A DNA stretch of 64,000 nt from positions 8,308,001 through 8,372,000 of the forward strand of contig NC_135157.1 in the NCBI RefSeq assembly GCF_050948215.1. The letters run 5' to 3'. The stretch's first letter is position 1, and every line of letters begins with the position of its first letter. The notes under the pieces are model-generated. The model ran no database searches, was not told the DNA's origin, and saw only the letters and a list, made by a program, of their open reading frames with translations. This document shows, one piece after another, positions 14,183 to 27,180 of the stretch. A program made the position numbers and the translations under genes. Origin of the DNA: Halictus rubicundus (taxonomy: Eukaryota; Arthropoda; Insecta; Hymenoptera; Halictidae).

Positions 14183-14559
14183 AAAAAAATTAAAACAGAC
14201 TAACTGGATTATGCAATTTTACATTTTTCTCCAAAGTTTTGTTCTGCAATGGCAATAACTATTCATAATATAAAACCATGTATACTTTCCAGTAGTCTAG
14301 CTGTAATAAAGCCATCGCGTTTACCTAATTCTGGCAGCTGTACATGTGGATAGATAGAGAGATAGATCGATAGATAGATAGATAGTTAGTTAAATAAATA
14401 GATAACTCGCTCAGATTTTTCAATCTGCCACTTTATAATGTAATTTTGTAAAAAGTAATTATTTAAAACCAACTTATTCCACTTTGTCTGTAGTACTTGT
14501 AGAGAAATCTTGCGAATACTTAAAACTGGGTCGGTAAATTGTACATACGTTTTTAACGT

Positions 14560-14692
14560 GTATTATTAATATTATTATTGCTATTATTTGTATTATTGTT
14601 ATTGAGATTCGCTCTCAGAATTATTATTGTATTATTATTATTAATATTATTATTATATTATTATAATTATTATTATTACTATTATTGTCAAC
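14560..14692. repeat. Imperfect (ATT/TTA)n microsatellite
   Basis: Repeated ATT and TTA triplets with interruptions, read directly. A shorter run of the same kind occurs at 34756-34795 behind ataxin-3. Confidence 0.9.
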
Positions 14693-14980
14693 GATACCAT
14701 TGTCTCGAACAATGAGGAATGCATGGTATAAAGAGAAAGTAGTGGTTTAAGAGACTGAAATGGACAATGACAATGAAAAAAGCATAGAAGGCAAATGATA
14801 TATAAGGTGAAAAGGGAACACAAAACCTCTATATTAATTTGAGCTCATTTCTATTTAATGTATATGCAGTCTTAAATGTTGAAATGCAAAATCAAACTGG
14901 CAAACATTTTTTAAGTAGATATAGCGTTTTACTACTTTTTTGTCATTACATGAAATCACAATAGATCTGGGTAAATGACG

Positions 14981-15022
14981 AGTACATGTGTAGAGAGCAC
15001 ATGTGTAGAGAGCACATGTGTG
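14981..15022. repeat. 15-bp tandem repeat, three copies
   Basis: The unit agagagcacatgtgt (first copy partly diverged) occurs three times in a row. Each copy carries the palindrome CACATGTG or its near match TACATGTG. It lies downstream of BICRA, and nothing here indicates a function. Confidence 0.85.
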
Positions 15023-16956
15023 GAAAAAGGGTAAACCCACATTGGTAACATTTTAAGCAAATGATAGATAACCGGTGAGTAAGATTTAGAAAGCAAATCT
15101 TTCTATATGTGCCTTTTTTATTTTTTACATAGTTGACGACTAATAATATCATATATGTACACCTGACTCATAACTTTGATTCGCGCGATGCTAATATGTC
15201 AAGTGAATGCAGATTTTTAAATCATAAATTAAACGTACAGAATAATGGTCTGGGTTAATCGTTTTCTAGGTATCTCACTAATTACAAAAATAATTGTTCA
15301 TCACCGACAGTGCTTTTGCAAGAAGAATTTAGTTATGTAACTGTATTTTTGCATCCTTTTCCCACATAAATTCATGATAGCTCTCTATACACAGAGGCAA
15401 AACCAATCCAAGAGCAAAAGCAAGACTGACGTATATACACAGAATCAAGCAAAACTATGTAATGTATTACAATAAGAAATAATCATTTGTACATAATATT
15501 CAATTACACTCTCGACGGCAATCGTGACTTAATGAATTCTTCAAAGATTTTAAAATTTGGATATGCTAAAGTTCTTTTGATCCTAATAAATTGCCGATAT
15601 TTCACGAGTTCGTGTACGAAAATATTTTTATCCTTGCCTGTCTTAAGATTTTAATTTGCAGCATGAAATTTGATTTTCAGTACTGACAATTCTCCGTAAC
15701 AGTGTAGCAATGCCTAACGAGAGTGAAGTGATTAATACGATAAAATGTAATTATTATTACCAATTACATGATTATAGATATCATGATTCATGAATATCTT
15801 ATAATGAACATATTCCTCTCCTATCACGATATTATGGAATTATTAATATTCCATTGTACATGCAAGATATTAGGTGCCTTATGATACAATGTTCAGTGAA
15901 CTTTTTTACCCTGTCAGCTATGCATTATTTTAATACTATACATATAAACACACAAAATAATTGAGTATTACATATAGTCCAAAATAATTTATCATAATTC
16001 TGACATAACTCTGTGCATTTTTAATATAGCAAAGTATTATTAGTTGCATTATCCTTTCAAACTGTATAATTTTCATGAACTATTGTACTCTGAATATTAG
16101 TATAGTGAGACTTTTTTTAACAAATGCTTGAACGTGCTTTATATGTCTGCCTTATATGAAATTGCATGTTTTTTATGTGTACCTACATATCAATTTATAC
16201 CAAAGAATACAAAATTAACTGAAATCGAACCACAATACTAATGATGGTATTTGTAACAAGAAATTAGTAATGTTTTAAATTAATAATATTTCCCTTGTGT
16301 AGGTACACTGTGACATTTGCTTTTGAATTAACTTGATTATTGCTTTAAAAATATGTATAATTACATAAGAAATTTACATAATAGGAATGAAATACCATTA
16401 TTCAATAATATGAAAAATTGGTGCATGTAGATTAAAAACAATTAAGTGTATATATACATATATATATATACACAATTCGAAAAATATCGAAAGCCAATTT
16501 TAAATGTGTTATGTTTACTAAAACGTATATCATCCATTTTTATAATTTTTCAATATTATAATAAGAAAAAGAATATTTTAAAGGTAAGTTGAAATAAAAG
16601 TGTTGCATATTGTAAATGAATGCGGTGAAAAAATTGTAAATAAAAAGTGCATATTTCGAGGACAATTATTGAGTAATTAAAAAAAAATATATTCATGCAA
16701 AAAATTACCAAAGTCGATAATGTTTCAGAATTTCAATTATTTTTTGGGATACTGTAATGACGAGAGCAGCATGTGTGTGTCATATAGTTTATGTGAATAT
16801 GTAGATATCTCGGCATCTCGGCGACATGCTGCGTGATTTCTAGTGACCTCTTGTAATTGCATGTGTGTATAGTACACTGGCGTATTCGTCACACGTATAA
16901 ATGTACCTGTTTGTAAATAATTTTTGTTATATGTAAAATTTAGTGCATGAAGCAAA

Positions 16957-18790
16957 ATGATTCCAGAAATGACTGTAAAAATTACCCAACATGAAATAAA
17001 TGATGAAACTGAAGATGACCCTTACGAAGTGGAAAAATGCGGTAAATGGATTGATGCGTGTAATTTAAATAAGGTTCGAATGATTTATCTATGAGATGAA
17101 TATTTTATCATTTAGAATTGTAAGATCGAATTGTAATGGAACATTTTATTTCCACATTTATTCTACTTCCTAAATAATATAAAAAAAAAACTTATTATGA
17201 AGGTTAAATGTGTCTACCACATAATATTTTCATTTACTGATGCATATCTATTATGTGTACAGAACAAATTTAATTTAATGGACATACAATATTTTTAGGT
17301 TTGTTTACAATTTCCTGATAGCCTTTTACCTGATTCTGTAAAAATTGCACTACATTTGGAGAAACGTACCAATAAGAAAGTATACATTTTGGGCGATACA
17401 ACTTGCGGTAGTTGTTGTGTTGATGAAATAACAGCTCAGCATATCAATGCAGATGGTATTATACATTTTGGTCATGCTTGTTTAAATCCTACGGCTAGAT
17501 TACCAGTATTTCATGTTTTACCAAAAAGAGAAATTGATGCGACAGAAGTCATTGACAAATTCAAATCTAATTTTGAAGATATATCTAAAAAAGTGTTATT
17601 CTTTTACGATGTTTCTTATGCACATAAAATTGGTAAGTTTCACAGTATTGTAAAAGCATTAGCATGATTAAATTTATTTCAATGTTATTATGAATGTATT
17701 TTAATTACAGAAAGCATACAAGGAATATTGAGTCCTCTTTACAAAAATTTAGTCTTCTCTTTGTTAAACTGTACTTCCAATGTAGAATTTACAGATATTA
17801 AAGATAATTCGTCTATAGTAGTGTTAGGTAGAAGTTTTAACTTAGAAAAAGATTGCGATATAAAGGAGTATGAGGCATTTTACCTTGGAATTGGTGAAAA
17901 AACATTTACCACATTAGCAGTGACAATTCCTGCAAAGAAATGGTTTTATTTTGAAGATAACAATGTCATTGAATCCCAAGCTTTAAATACTCCATGGTTA
18001 AAAAGAAGAAGGTTTTTAGTTGAAAAATTAAAAGATGCTAAAGTTGTTGGGATAATTGTAGCTACATTAGGGATTAAAGATTATTTGGAGATATTAACAT
18101 TAGTTAAAAATATTCTTAAGCAGAAAAATAAAAAATGTTATATTCTAAGTGTAGGTAAAATTAATCCAATGAAACTTGCAAACTTTCCAGAGGTATGAAA
18201 ATTATATTATGTGAATTTTAATTCAAAATGACACTAATATTTGTTGAAATGTGCATATTTACAGATTGATGCTTTTGTCATGATAACATGTCCTGAAAAT
18301 GAAGTATTCGATTCTAGAGAGTTTTTAAAACCAATCCTTACACCTTACGAGGTGGAATTAGCTTTTAATGACTCGAGAGAAATGGGCACTGAGTATTGTA
18401 TGGATTTTCGACAAATACTACCCGGTGGAATTAATTATGTTGATCTTAAAATATCAATGAGTGCAGACACTTCTTTAATTACTGGTGAACTTAGAAATTA
18501 TAATGAAAATGTTCCATGTTCAGATAAGATGAATGCATTGGCAATTAAAGATTCAGGTATTTAAATGTTGTAGAAACAATACCAGTAAATATTTCTCCAA
18601 TAATATTATTTTGATTGAACTAGGTGTTGTTGCAATTGGAAAAGCGGGAGCAGAATTTTTGCACAATAGATCCTGGAAAGGACTCGAACAAAAATTGGGA
18701 AAAGATGCAGTGCATTCAGCGGAAATTGGTCGATCTGGCTTGCCAACCAGTTATGATAGTGAACCTCCTATAAAATCAAATAATAGTTGA
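16957..18790 (+). CDS. DPH2: DPH2, diphthamide biosynthesis subunit (3-amino-3-carboxypropyl transfer)
   Basis: Five exons: 16957-17073, 17299-17632, 17711-18192, 18265-18556, 18624-18790; 463 residues, close to the family length. Together with DPH1, DPH2 forms the radical-SAM complex that transfers the aminocarboxypropyl group of SAM to a histidine of elongation factor 2, the first step of diphthamide synthesis in the cytosol. Visible motifs: VCLQFPDSLL (residue 40), the Dph2-type YILGDTTCGSCCVDE (68-82, with Cys75, Cys78 and Cys79), then HFGHACLNPTARLPVFHV, the late TCPENE with FLKPILTPYEVELAF, and the C-terminal SWKGLEQKLG and EIGRSGLPTSY signatures. The SCCVDE form favours DPH2 over DPH1. 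AATAAA follows directly at 18795. It is codirectional with the exchanger gene 389 bp downstream, each with its own promoter space. Confidence 0.95.
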
Positions 18791-19178
18791 ACATAATAAA
18801 TAAAATAATCTTAATGTAATGTAATTTTCTTTTTCATGAAAAAAAAATTTTGGAGTACAATATAGTATGTATAAATAACAAAACTACATAGTTTTACACT
18901 TCTATAAATATATATTGTCTGTTCTATAATAATTTCATTTTTATTTCTTGCAGTATATTACTGTAACTTTAAAAAACCTAACTGAATTTTATAGATTTCT
19001 ACAATATAGATGATTTAGCGTATTTTTTAACCGAACACGTGTCGCATTGCTGACGTAAGTGAGAAGCGAGATATCGAAATACATACATTCTATACGATCA
19101 GCTGTGCTCTGTCAAATTGTAGTACGTTTGGGAGCAATGTGTGTCTAGGTATCGCGGAAATGTAAAGTATTTTTAAAA
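18791..19178 (+). promoter_or_regulatory. DPH2 3' end and NHE8 promoter region with E-box and CRE-like site
   Basis: The first part is AT-rich 3' UTR of DPH2. The last 160 bp are distinctly less AT-rich and contain a palindromic CACGTG at 19036-19041 and TGACGTAA at 19051-19058, 10 bp apart. These match bHLH (USF/MITF/TFEB type) and CREB/ATF consensus sites. Their use as NHE8 promoter elements is inferred from position, about 125-145 bp before the ATG. Confidence 0.5.
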
Positions 19179-21599
19179 ATGAATTTATATTCAGAAAATA
19201 AACTCCTACGTAAAAGTTTTACCGTTTGTACAATACTTTTTGTATTTGGTGCGTGTATTACAACGTTAAATGCTGAAGAATCTTCTAACCTTAAACCTGA
19301 AAATGTCACGTTGGACAGTACGAATATTACGTTGCCAGTTATTACGCAGGCAAACACGAATACCAGTACGTCAGTAGAACCACATACATCTGAAAAATCC
19401 GCTAATAACAACTTAAATAAAAGCATCTCTGAACCAAACGTCACAGATACTAAATTTCAAAATATATCCACAAGCACAGTTAAATTGGATCACGACGTTA
19501 ATAGTGAAACCACTGAGAAAGTTAATATTGTTACAACAAATAATGTCGCCGACAAAAATGGAAGTACCTTACCAGATTTTACTGTTTCATCGCAAAGTCC
19601 AGATATTAGTAATGCAACAAATGCGAGTACAACAACTATTACTCCAGCAGAACCAGTATTGCCCGACAAGGGGTCTGCGGAAGAAGAACACAACAGTTCT
19701 ATGTCCATATTTTTCGTTCTTTGTGTATTAGCCTTGGGCATTTTACTTATACACCTGATGCTGCAAACAAATTTTCAATATCTACCCGAATCTGTAGTAA
19801 TCGTTTTCTTAGGAGGAGCCATTGGTATGATCATAAATCTTATGTCAAATCAGAATATAGCTAATTGGAGAAAGGAAGAAGCATTTTCTCCAACTGCTTT
19901 CTTCCTTGTACTTCTACCGCCTATTATATTTGAATCGGGATATAATTTGCACAAAGGAAATTTTTTTCAAAATATTGGCAGTATCTTAGTTTTTGCTATT
20001 TTCGGTACAGCAATATCAGCATTTGTTATCGGCGCTGGAATATATTTATTAGGATTAGCTCAAGTAGCTTATAAACTTAGTTTTGTTGAAAGTTTTGCAT
20101 TCGGATCTTTAATATCTGCAGTAGATCCTGTCGCTACCGTAGCTATATTTCATGCCTTAGATGTAGATCCAGTATTAAATATGTTAGTTTTTGGAGAATC
20201 TATCTTAAACGATGCAATTTCTATTGTATTAACCACTTCAGTATTAGAATCTAATAATGCATCGACTACTAGCGAAGCCATCATACTTGGCTTAAATAGA
20301 TTTTGTCTCATGTTCTTTGCTTCTGCGGGTATTGGAGTTGTGTTTGCTCTTATAAGTGCATTGTTACTTAAACATGTGGATCTTAGAAAAAATCCTTCTC
20401 TCGAGTTTGGGCTTATGTTGGTGTTTACTTATGCACCATATGTATTGGCAGAAGGCATCCAATTATCTGGTAAGATTTTCAGTATTCTAATTTAATATTA
20501 TCCCACTGTGAAGAAATACTTAGAAATACATATACTTTTCATTGTTCATTTTTGTTTCAGGTATTATGGCAATTTTATTTAATGGGATTGTAATGTCGCA
20601 TTATACTCACTTTAACTTATCAACTGTTACTCAAATTACAATGCAACAGACTATGAGAACTTTGGCATTTATTGCTGAAACTTGCGTGTTCGCCTACTTG
20701 GGTCTAGCTTTGTTCAGCTTTAGACATCGAGTAAAATATTCTCTATTTAATATTATTTCTATTATTTTTTATATATCGAATTAATGCAATAATTTTATTC
20801 CAATCTTAGGTTGAACCTGCATTAGTTGTATGGTCCATAATCCTCTGTCTTATTGGTAGAGCTGCAAACATCTTTCCTTTAGCCCTTCTTGTTAATCGTT
20901 TTCGAGAGCATCAAATCACTAGGAAAATGATGTTTATAATGTGGTTTAGCGGCTTACGAGGTGCAATTTCTTATGCTTTGTCACTTCACTTGGATTTTAG
21001 TGATGAAACCCGACATGTGATTATCACAACTACATTAATTATCGTGTTATTCACGACATTAATATTTGGTGGTTCAACTATGCCATTGTTAAAGTTCTTG
21101 AGAGCTGAGAAAAAGCAAAAGAATAGTAGTAGAAGAAAGAGGAAGGATAAAGAAGTGTCTTTAAGTAAAACTAGAGAATGGGTGAGTTTGTGGATTCTTA
21201 AATGTATCCACACTTAGATGAACAGTATATAATACGTTTTTGTTACAGGGCCAAACTATAGATTCTGAACATCTATCGGAGCTCACAGAAGAAGAGATTG
21301 AAGTATCATTTCTGCAATCACGAATTCGTGGTTTTGCAAGATGGGATTTAAAGTTCTTTATTCCTTTCTTTACGAGAAGGTTTACCCAACAAGAACTGAA
21401 AGATTGTAAATCACAGATGACAGATCTAACAAATCAGTGGTATCAAGCTATCCGAATAAGTCCTATGGAATCAGACGAGGATGTAACTACTGCATCAACG
21501 GCACAATTAAATATAAATTTATCTGGGGAAAGTAGAACTCAAATTCATGGAAAACAAAGCAAAGGACGTCCAAGCCATGGGTCTATATTAAGTATATAA
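19179..21599 (+). CDS. NHE8: Sodium/hydrogen exchanger, NHE8 type (SLC9A8 homologue)
   Basis: Four coding exons: 19179-20469, 20561-20730, 20810-21181, 21249-21599; 727 residues, longer than the roughly 580 of mammalian NHE8. The excess is a Ser/Thr/Asn-rich, glycosylation-prone luminal stretch after the N-terminal hydrophobic segment (about residues 12-32). The exchanger core starts near residue 170: SIFFVLCVLALGILLIHLML, then FAFGSLISAVDPVATVAIF (about 306) and VFGESILNDAISIVLT (about 335-350) with the cation-binding Asn-Asp pair, and WFSGLRGAISYALSL in exon 3. By family knowledge it exchanges luminal or cytosolic Na+/K+ for H+ in Golgi, endosomal or apical membranes. The cytoplasmic tail is basic, then Ser-rich. 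The 3' UTR may run to the AATAAA at about 22300. Confidence 0.94.
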
Positions 21600-22863
21600 T
21601 ATATAACTGTGCGGTATGCTAAATGTGCTACCACTGCTGTGCTTACATGTGAATGTACATAATCGTTTATTTATAATGTAATTTATGTCCACAATAATTT
21701 AAAAAGAATATTTTCTATAATCGCAAGTAGGGTTTGTTCAACTTTCCTAATTTGTATTCAACTAAATGAGTATTCGATACAATATAGAATCTGTTGATTT
21801 TGGCAAATTGCTTAAAGTTGTTGTATGATCGTAAAACTTTTTCTGTCAAACTTCTTTGGCATTTAAACTATTTGCTTCGCTCTCAGGGCTTATAATTGGT
21901 GAGGGGCTGTATGTGAAGTACATTAAAATTTGTAAGAAATAATGAATTTATAATTAATTTACAGAGGGGATGGAGATTGGTCTGATTAGTAATTGAATCC
22001 GTAGACAATGTATAATTGTGTTGATACGTAAGTGTTGCATAAAACGGCTATATTACATATAGAAGTTAGCATAACATTATTAATGCGACATTTATGAATG
22101 ATAAACAAGTCCCTACATGCTATTATAAATTTAAGTTCCTTCTTAATTTATTAGAACTAGTTATGTAATTTACTGAAGTGGAGAAACATGTGATATTCTC
22201 AAAAAAAATTCTAACTTCTGCACAAAAATAATGTATAATATATATAACTTACACATATTTATTAATTTTTATATGCTAGTTACACTGCATATCATGCAAA
22301 ATAAATATGTGTATAAAATATAGGACTTGTATGGCACTAAAAACATTGCAATGAGTATTAAGTTCAATAGTTTCATGGAAATAATGTTTGATGTTTAAAT
22401 TGGTAAAAATTATTCTAGATTTGTGTGTATTATGTTATACACAAAACTGTATTATAATAGGATATTTGCTGAGATCACTTTCAATAATCTTGGTATATTG
22501 AATATATTTATACATAATCGATGGATAGGTTCATATTCGAATAACTCTCATACAAAACTTTTGTTTTTAAACAAATTTTTATTGCATAACTAGAATTAAA
22601 TTTTGTTCTTCTAAATACTATCGTACTTTTTTACTACTACCTATAGGACTTGCAAATATCTTATTATTATATAATGTATATATTGTACGTACTATACAAT
22701 TGATGCACGGCAGTAGTACTTTATAACGCGAAGTGTTTTTCTTAATACAACGAAAACAGTTTTGCTCCTTTTCGTTAAAAATAATTTAAAAGAAACAGCT
22801 GTTTTCTTTTGAAGACACAGACAAATGAAGATAAGTCGAGTCCTTGTCATTTTTGTTGTTTAA

Positions 22864-23103
22864 CCCTTTGCGCTCGAAGCTATTTTAATTCGAAAACGAA
22901 ACATTTCTTTCGACTTAGAATATTTCCATTCTACGTATTTTTTTTCATGTTATACATACGAAAATGGTGCAATTTACTCGTACAATACTGGAGCGTTTAG
23001 TAATTTATTAAATACAGACAAATTTAATAATGTAAAAAATATTTTGAATAATGATACAGCAATTTTTAGTGGCGCCTTACAGTCGCCATTCGAGTGCTAA
23101 GGG
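22864..23103. mobile_element. piggyBac-like MITE (240 bp, TTAA target duplication)
   Basis: TTAA occurs at both 22860-22863 and 23104-23107. Just inside, the ends are inverted: CCCTTTGCGCTCGAA on the left, and the reverse complement of the right end is CCCTTAGCACTCGAA, 13 of 15 identical. TTAA target sites with CCC-starting inverted ends are the hallmark of the piggyBac superfamily. The 240-bp interior has no transposase frame, so this is a non-autonomous copy. The 63-codon open frame across it is not a gene. Confidence 0.8.
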
Positions 23104-25252
23104 TTAACATTTAATGATCCCAATTAATTGTAATTATGTAACATCAAAATGATAAGTACTCAAAATGGAATACTTCTGTTCGCGCCCCTTAAAAAATATT
23201 CGAAATACTTTTATTTGATGTACAGTAATATCAATGATATACATATACATAGACAATAAGAATAATATAGTTTGTATAATAAATGATTCACTCCAGAACA
23301 GAAAGATGCTCTTTTTTTTTGTCGAATCTAAAATCAATGATAATGCGAGAAGGGAAAAAGATAGTACACGTTGTATTATTTTAGTGTGAATTTATTTTTG
23401 ATATATACCGATCTCAGGAGGTGGGTAAATGGGTCTGTTATCTTATTTTTCTGCGGCAGAGCACATAACGGAGGCAGCGTCTAAAACATCAAATCCGTTT
23501 ATTTGTTCGACTCGTTATCGCTACTTTTATTATGTCCTACGATCTCCTCTTATGCCTCGTTTGATCGTACATCGAGTGACTGGAGCACGAGACACGATTT
23601 CTTTATAAATTACAATGTCTTGTAAGTTTTCTAATTTGAAACTTACAAAACCGAAATTCGAGTTCACCGAAGAAGAAAAGACTTTTTCTTTACAAGAGTC
23701 GGGGGAAGGGGGGCACTTATCCTTTGTATCTGTAACTTTTAAGTAAAAGCATGTTTTCTTTTTACTGACAGTTGCAATTTAAATTCTACTTTTTAGTCAA
23801 ACGCTAATATATCGAAGAACGTTATTTACCCTTTTTACTACTATGGAAGTATTGTCTATAAGCACATTAGAACACACTTGCCTCCCGTTCATCGATGCTC
23901 CAGTCAATTTAAGTTACATATTATCCTCTGCGCGAATGGTCGTTTGCGCATTGGATTACCGTCCAATAAAGTTCTAAAAATGATCATCACGTATTAGGAG
24001 CGCCTACACGCGCTCTCGTCGATAGTTATATTGTTATTAATGCTCAATACAGTACATGGTGCGTATATGTACAACATCGAGCAATCGGCTAAGCATGCAA
24101 AGTTAAATGATCGCTATAACGCTACGACCAATACGACTATGTACCAATCAATAAGATTAGAATACTATACTCTGATCTCATTGATTTATTACAGGATAGC
24201 TCCAAAGGATTATATAGACTCTCCATCGTTACGCGGTGTATATAATCTATTGGAGCCAAATTTCTCTCTCGACATTCGTCCGAATTGCCGATTTTTAATG
24301 CAGACACTCCGGTCTAAAAATGTGTAAAACCCCCCAATATACTTTTCAATATGTACATTACCTCATGGACGCGTGTTACACACGCCACAACTTACGTTAT
24401 ATAATTTGGTGTTCGTTTGAAATTGTTTCCTGCCCCCTTTTGCTTCTATTAACTTTTAGCAAATGCTCGGAAGATTCCTTCTATGAACTGGCCTATACAT
24501 CGTCCTACTGTTTTCTTGCAATTTCGTTAATATTACAAAAGAAGTTGTCATGGATCCCGCAATCACTAAATTCGACTGCCACTTTTACACTTGCTCTCTC
24601 GAGTATTGACACTGTCACGTGTTAATAGTCATTACATCTAATTCAGGGGACAATATCTTTTGTTAATTACCGTTACTTCCATGACAGTGAGATTCAGTAG
24701 AGAGAGAGAGAGAGAAAAAAAGCGACAGACTTTTCGATGACTCGGGTTCAACCTAATTCGAGAACGATGCACACCGTATACGCCTTCGAGCGTCAGCGTT
24801 AGCTTCGTACAGTTCACAGGTTACTCCGAAATTATAACGCCCGTGTAGCGTATAAGCAGTCCCATCAACTAAAACCTTATATAATCTCTCAACTGGTTTC
24901 GAATTTAGGTCCCTATAATAAACCATCCTCTCTCTTGAAATCGAATTATTCTGCATCCAACGTCCTTATTCTACACGCCATCAGAAACATCGTCGCTCAA
25001 CGAAACGAGAAAACGCGCGTCGGACCTTTGAATTTTACTACATATGAATACAACTATTTGCTCGTACACCAGAGATGATAGAGGGTAGGTGGAGATAAGC
25101 AGAAGTAAGGAGTCTCTCATACATCAAGCTATACACATTTTTACTGTTAATTTCATCCTAACTATCCTAGCGCCAAGCAGCGAATCACACCTACATAAAT
25201 TGTCGTTCGATTTAATTTGTATATATATATATGTATATATGTATGTACATAC

Positions 25253-25618
25253 ACAGGATGTCTAACAATATGTGACAGATATTTTAAAGGATAGTTCTCC
25301 ACGATAATAAATGAAACCGCCTTAAATTTTCTTCCACCTGCTAGCATACACCCCGTACGTATATATAAAAGTATTTAGTTCGTATTTATTTTTTATGACT
25401 GTCTTTCTATTAAAAAGAAATTCAATTCAAATGGTGATCTGTTGGTCTACTGACTGTTTACAGTTACTACATACTGTACTTGCAATAGACCAATTTTCAA
25501 CATCAATTTATTCGAACGTGGAAGTTTCAATGAAAAAATATTATTGTTTTTTTTTCGACTTCTTTTTATACAGCTTCGCAATCTTTAGAGTTGTATCACC
25601 AAGTCGAAGACGCCCTGT
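25253..25618. mobile_element. Candidate degenerate repeat element with ACAGG-type inverted ends
   Basis: The left boundary reads CACAGGATGTCT and the right boundary, reverse-complemented, TACAGGGCGTCT; both are followed inward by AT-rich sequence and flanked by TA-rich DNA. Read on the minus strand, the right half contains GGTGATACAACTCT and AAAAGAAGTCGAAAAA, a style I associate with dispersed hymenopteran repeats. No coding capacity is seen. The element type and exact ends are uncertain. Confidence 0.4.
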
Positions 25619-27126
25619 ATATACATATATACATAATATACATTTATATGTCGTCGGTATGTATAATCGTTAATGTTCGGCTACGCGATGAAATCACGCC
25701 TCCTTTAAATCCGTTAATATACCGGTGAAAGAGATCGATCGAACGTTTGTGTCGTACAACCAGAATCGTTGTTGCAATAATCGGCAATCACAATTCGCCG
25801 CTATTAACACGATGTCCCTTCGTTCGTCGATAACAATTAACATTCTATTATACATTCACGTCAAAAATGTAAAATTATTGTTGACGTACAATCGTGCAAT
25901 GATCGTCAATGGATTTAGCGATAAGGACGGTCAGGCGAAAAGCTCGAGACATGTTCGAAGGCGTTCTTGTTTCCTTTCCTTTCTTTTTCAGTTTCTGCGA
26001 TCATTCTGTGCTCTAGTACTGTCATCCGCTCCTCTACAGATTTCACTGGCCGCGTTTCATAAAATGATACCGATATATATAATATATATATATATATATA
26101 TACTATATAATTTCCATTATGTACTGTACAAATTCAACACGATTGCCATCATCAGTCCCAAAATTGTAATTACGGTGGGGTCGCATCAACATAAGGGAAA
26201 AGTTAGAAGAGTACATAATTCGAAACAAAGAGAGAGAGACAGAGAGACAGAGAGAGGGAGAGAACCATTTAAGTTCCTAGAATACCGATTCTTGCGTATT
26301 TCTCAGATTACAATTTCATGCATCATAGCACAAGGGTAGAAGAGGCACTTTCCGTTTAGGATAGTGCTGTCCATTGCAAGCTCTGAAAAATTTTTCCCTC
26401 TGTTAGCACAACGTGTAAAAGAAAACACAACTAAGTTAAGGGAACCTGTTCGTAGACAGCACTATTTATGAGGATATATACAAGAACAGAGTGAAATTTT
26501 ACTGTTACCTTACTTGTTACTCTGTTTCAACAATTGTGTTAAATATACATTGATTTTGTAACCTTTCAACAGAAATTACGCTGAATCTACATTTCTGAAA
26601 CAATTATCCTCTTTTACCCGGAAGAAATTTATTATTTATTCTTCGTATATGCGTTTCCACCTTGGTTTCATATGAAATGTTTTATCGGTTAGTAATACCT
26701 TTTTCCTTCATCGAAAACAATCTTAAACTGGCAGGCGAAGCGAAACAGAACATTCGTTTGGAAGCATAAAATCAGAATTCAACGATACAAAACACGTTTG
26801 CAACGTTGAATATCCAGTGAGCGTACTGTTTCGCTTTCGTTATAAAATAGAAGACAAGTTATCGGCAGAGAGCTCAATAATCAGTCAACAGCTCGAAGAA
26901 AAAGACGCACGGAACTTAACATCACATATCCTTGTATTCTTGTATGACGATATTACTTTTATGTTCACCAAAGTATCATTCACGATCTAGAAACTCGCCT
27001 CCTTTCTCCTAATTTTACATTATTTATATGTTATGCCTTATCCGTAGAATGAAACTTATAATAACTTGAACGAAAATGTGTGCCACAATCAGTAACCTCG
27101 ATCATTCTTCGAAATTAGACAGTGTA

Positions 27127-27180
27127 TATGTATATATATAATATATATTATATATATATATTATATATATATTATATATA
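27127..27180. repeat. AT-only palindromic microsatellite
   Basis: A run of TATATAATATATTATATA-like sequence lacking G and C except at its edges. Repeated TATATATATTA blocks can pair with themselves. It lies downstream of the SRPK 3' end. Confidence 0.9.

Noticed and set aside
14981..15022. Possible CRISPR-like repeat array
   Set aside because: Units are adjacent without spacers, and the genome is eukaryotic; a plain tandem repeat.
22809..23000. 63-codon open frame
   Set aside because: Lies across the end of the piggyBac-like MITE and reads its inverted end.
24031..24625. Two overlapping open frames of about 100 codons
   Set aside because: No family resemblance, AT-biased composition and no matching splice sites; probably non-coding.
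25725..26339. 204-codon plus-strand open frame
   Set aside because: Contains translated TA and GA microsatellites and no domain or splice structure.
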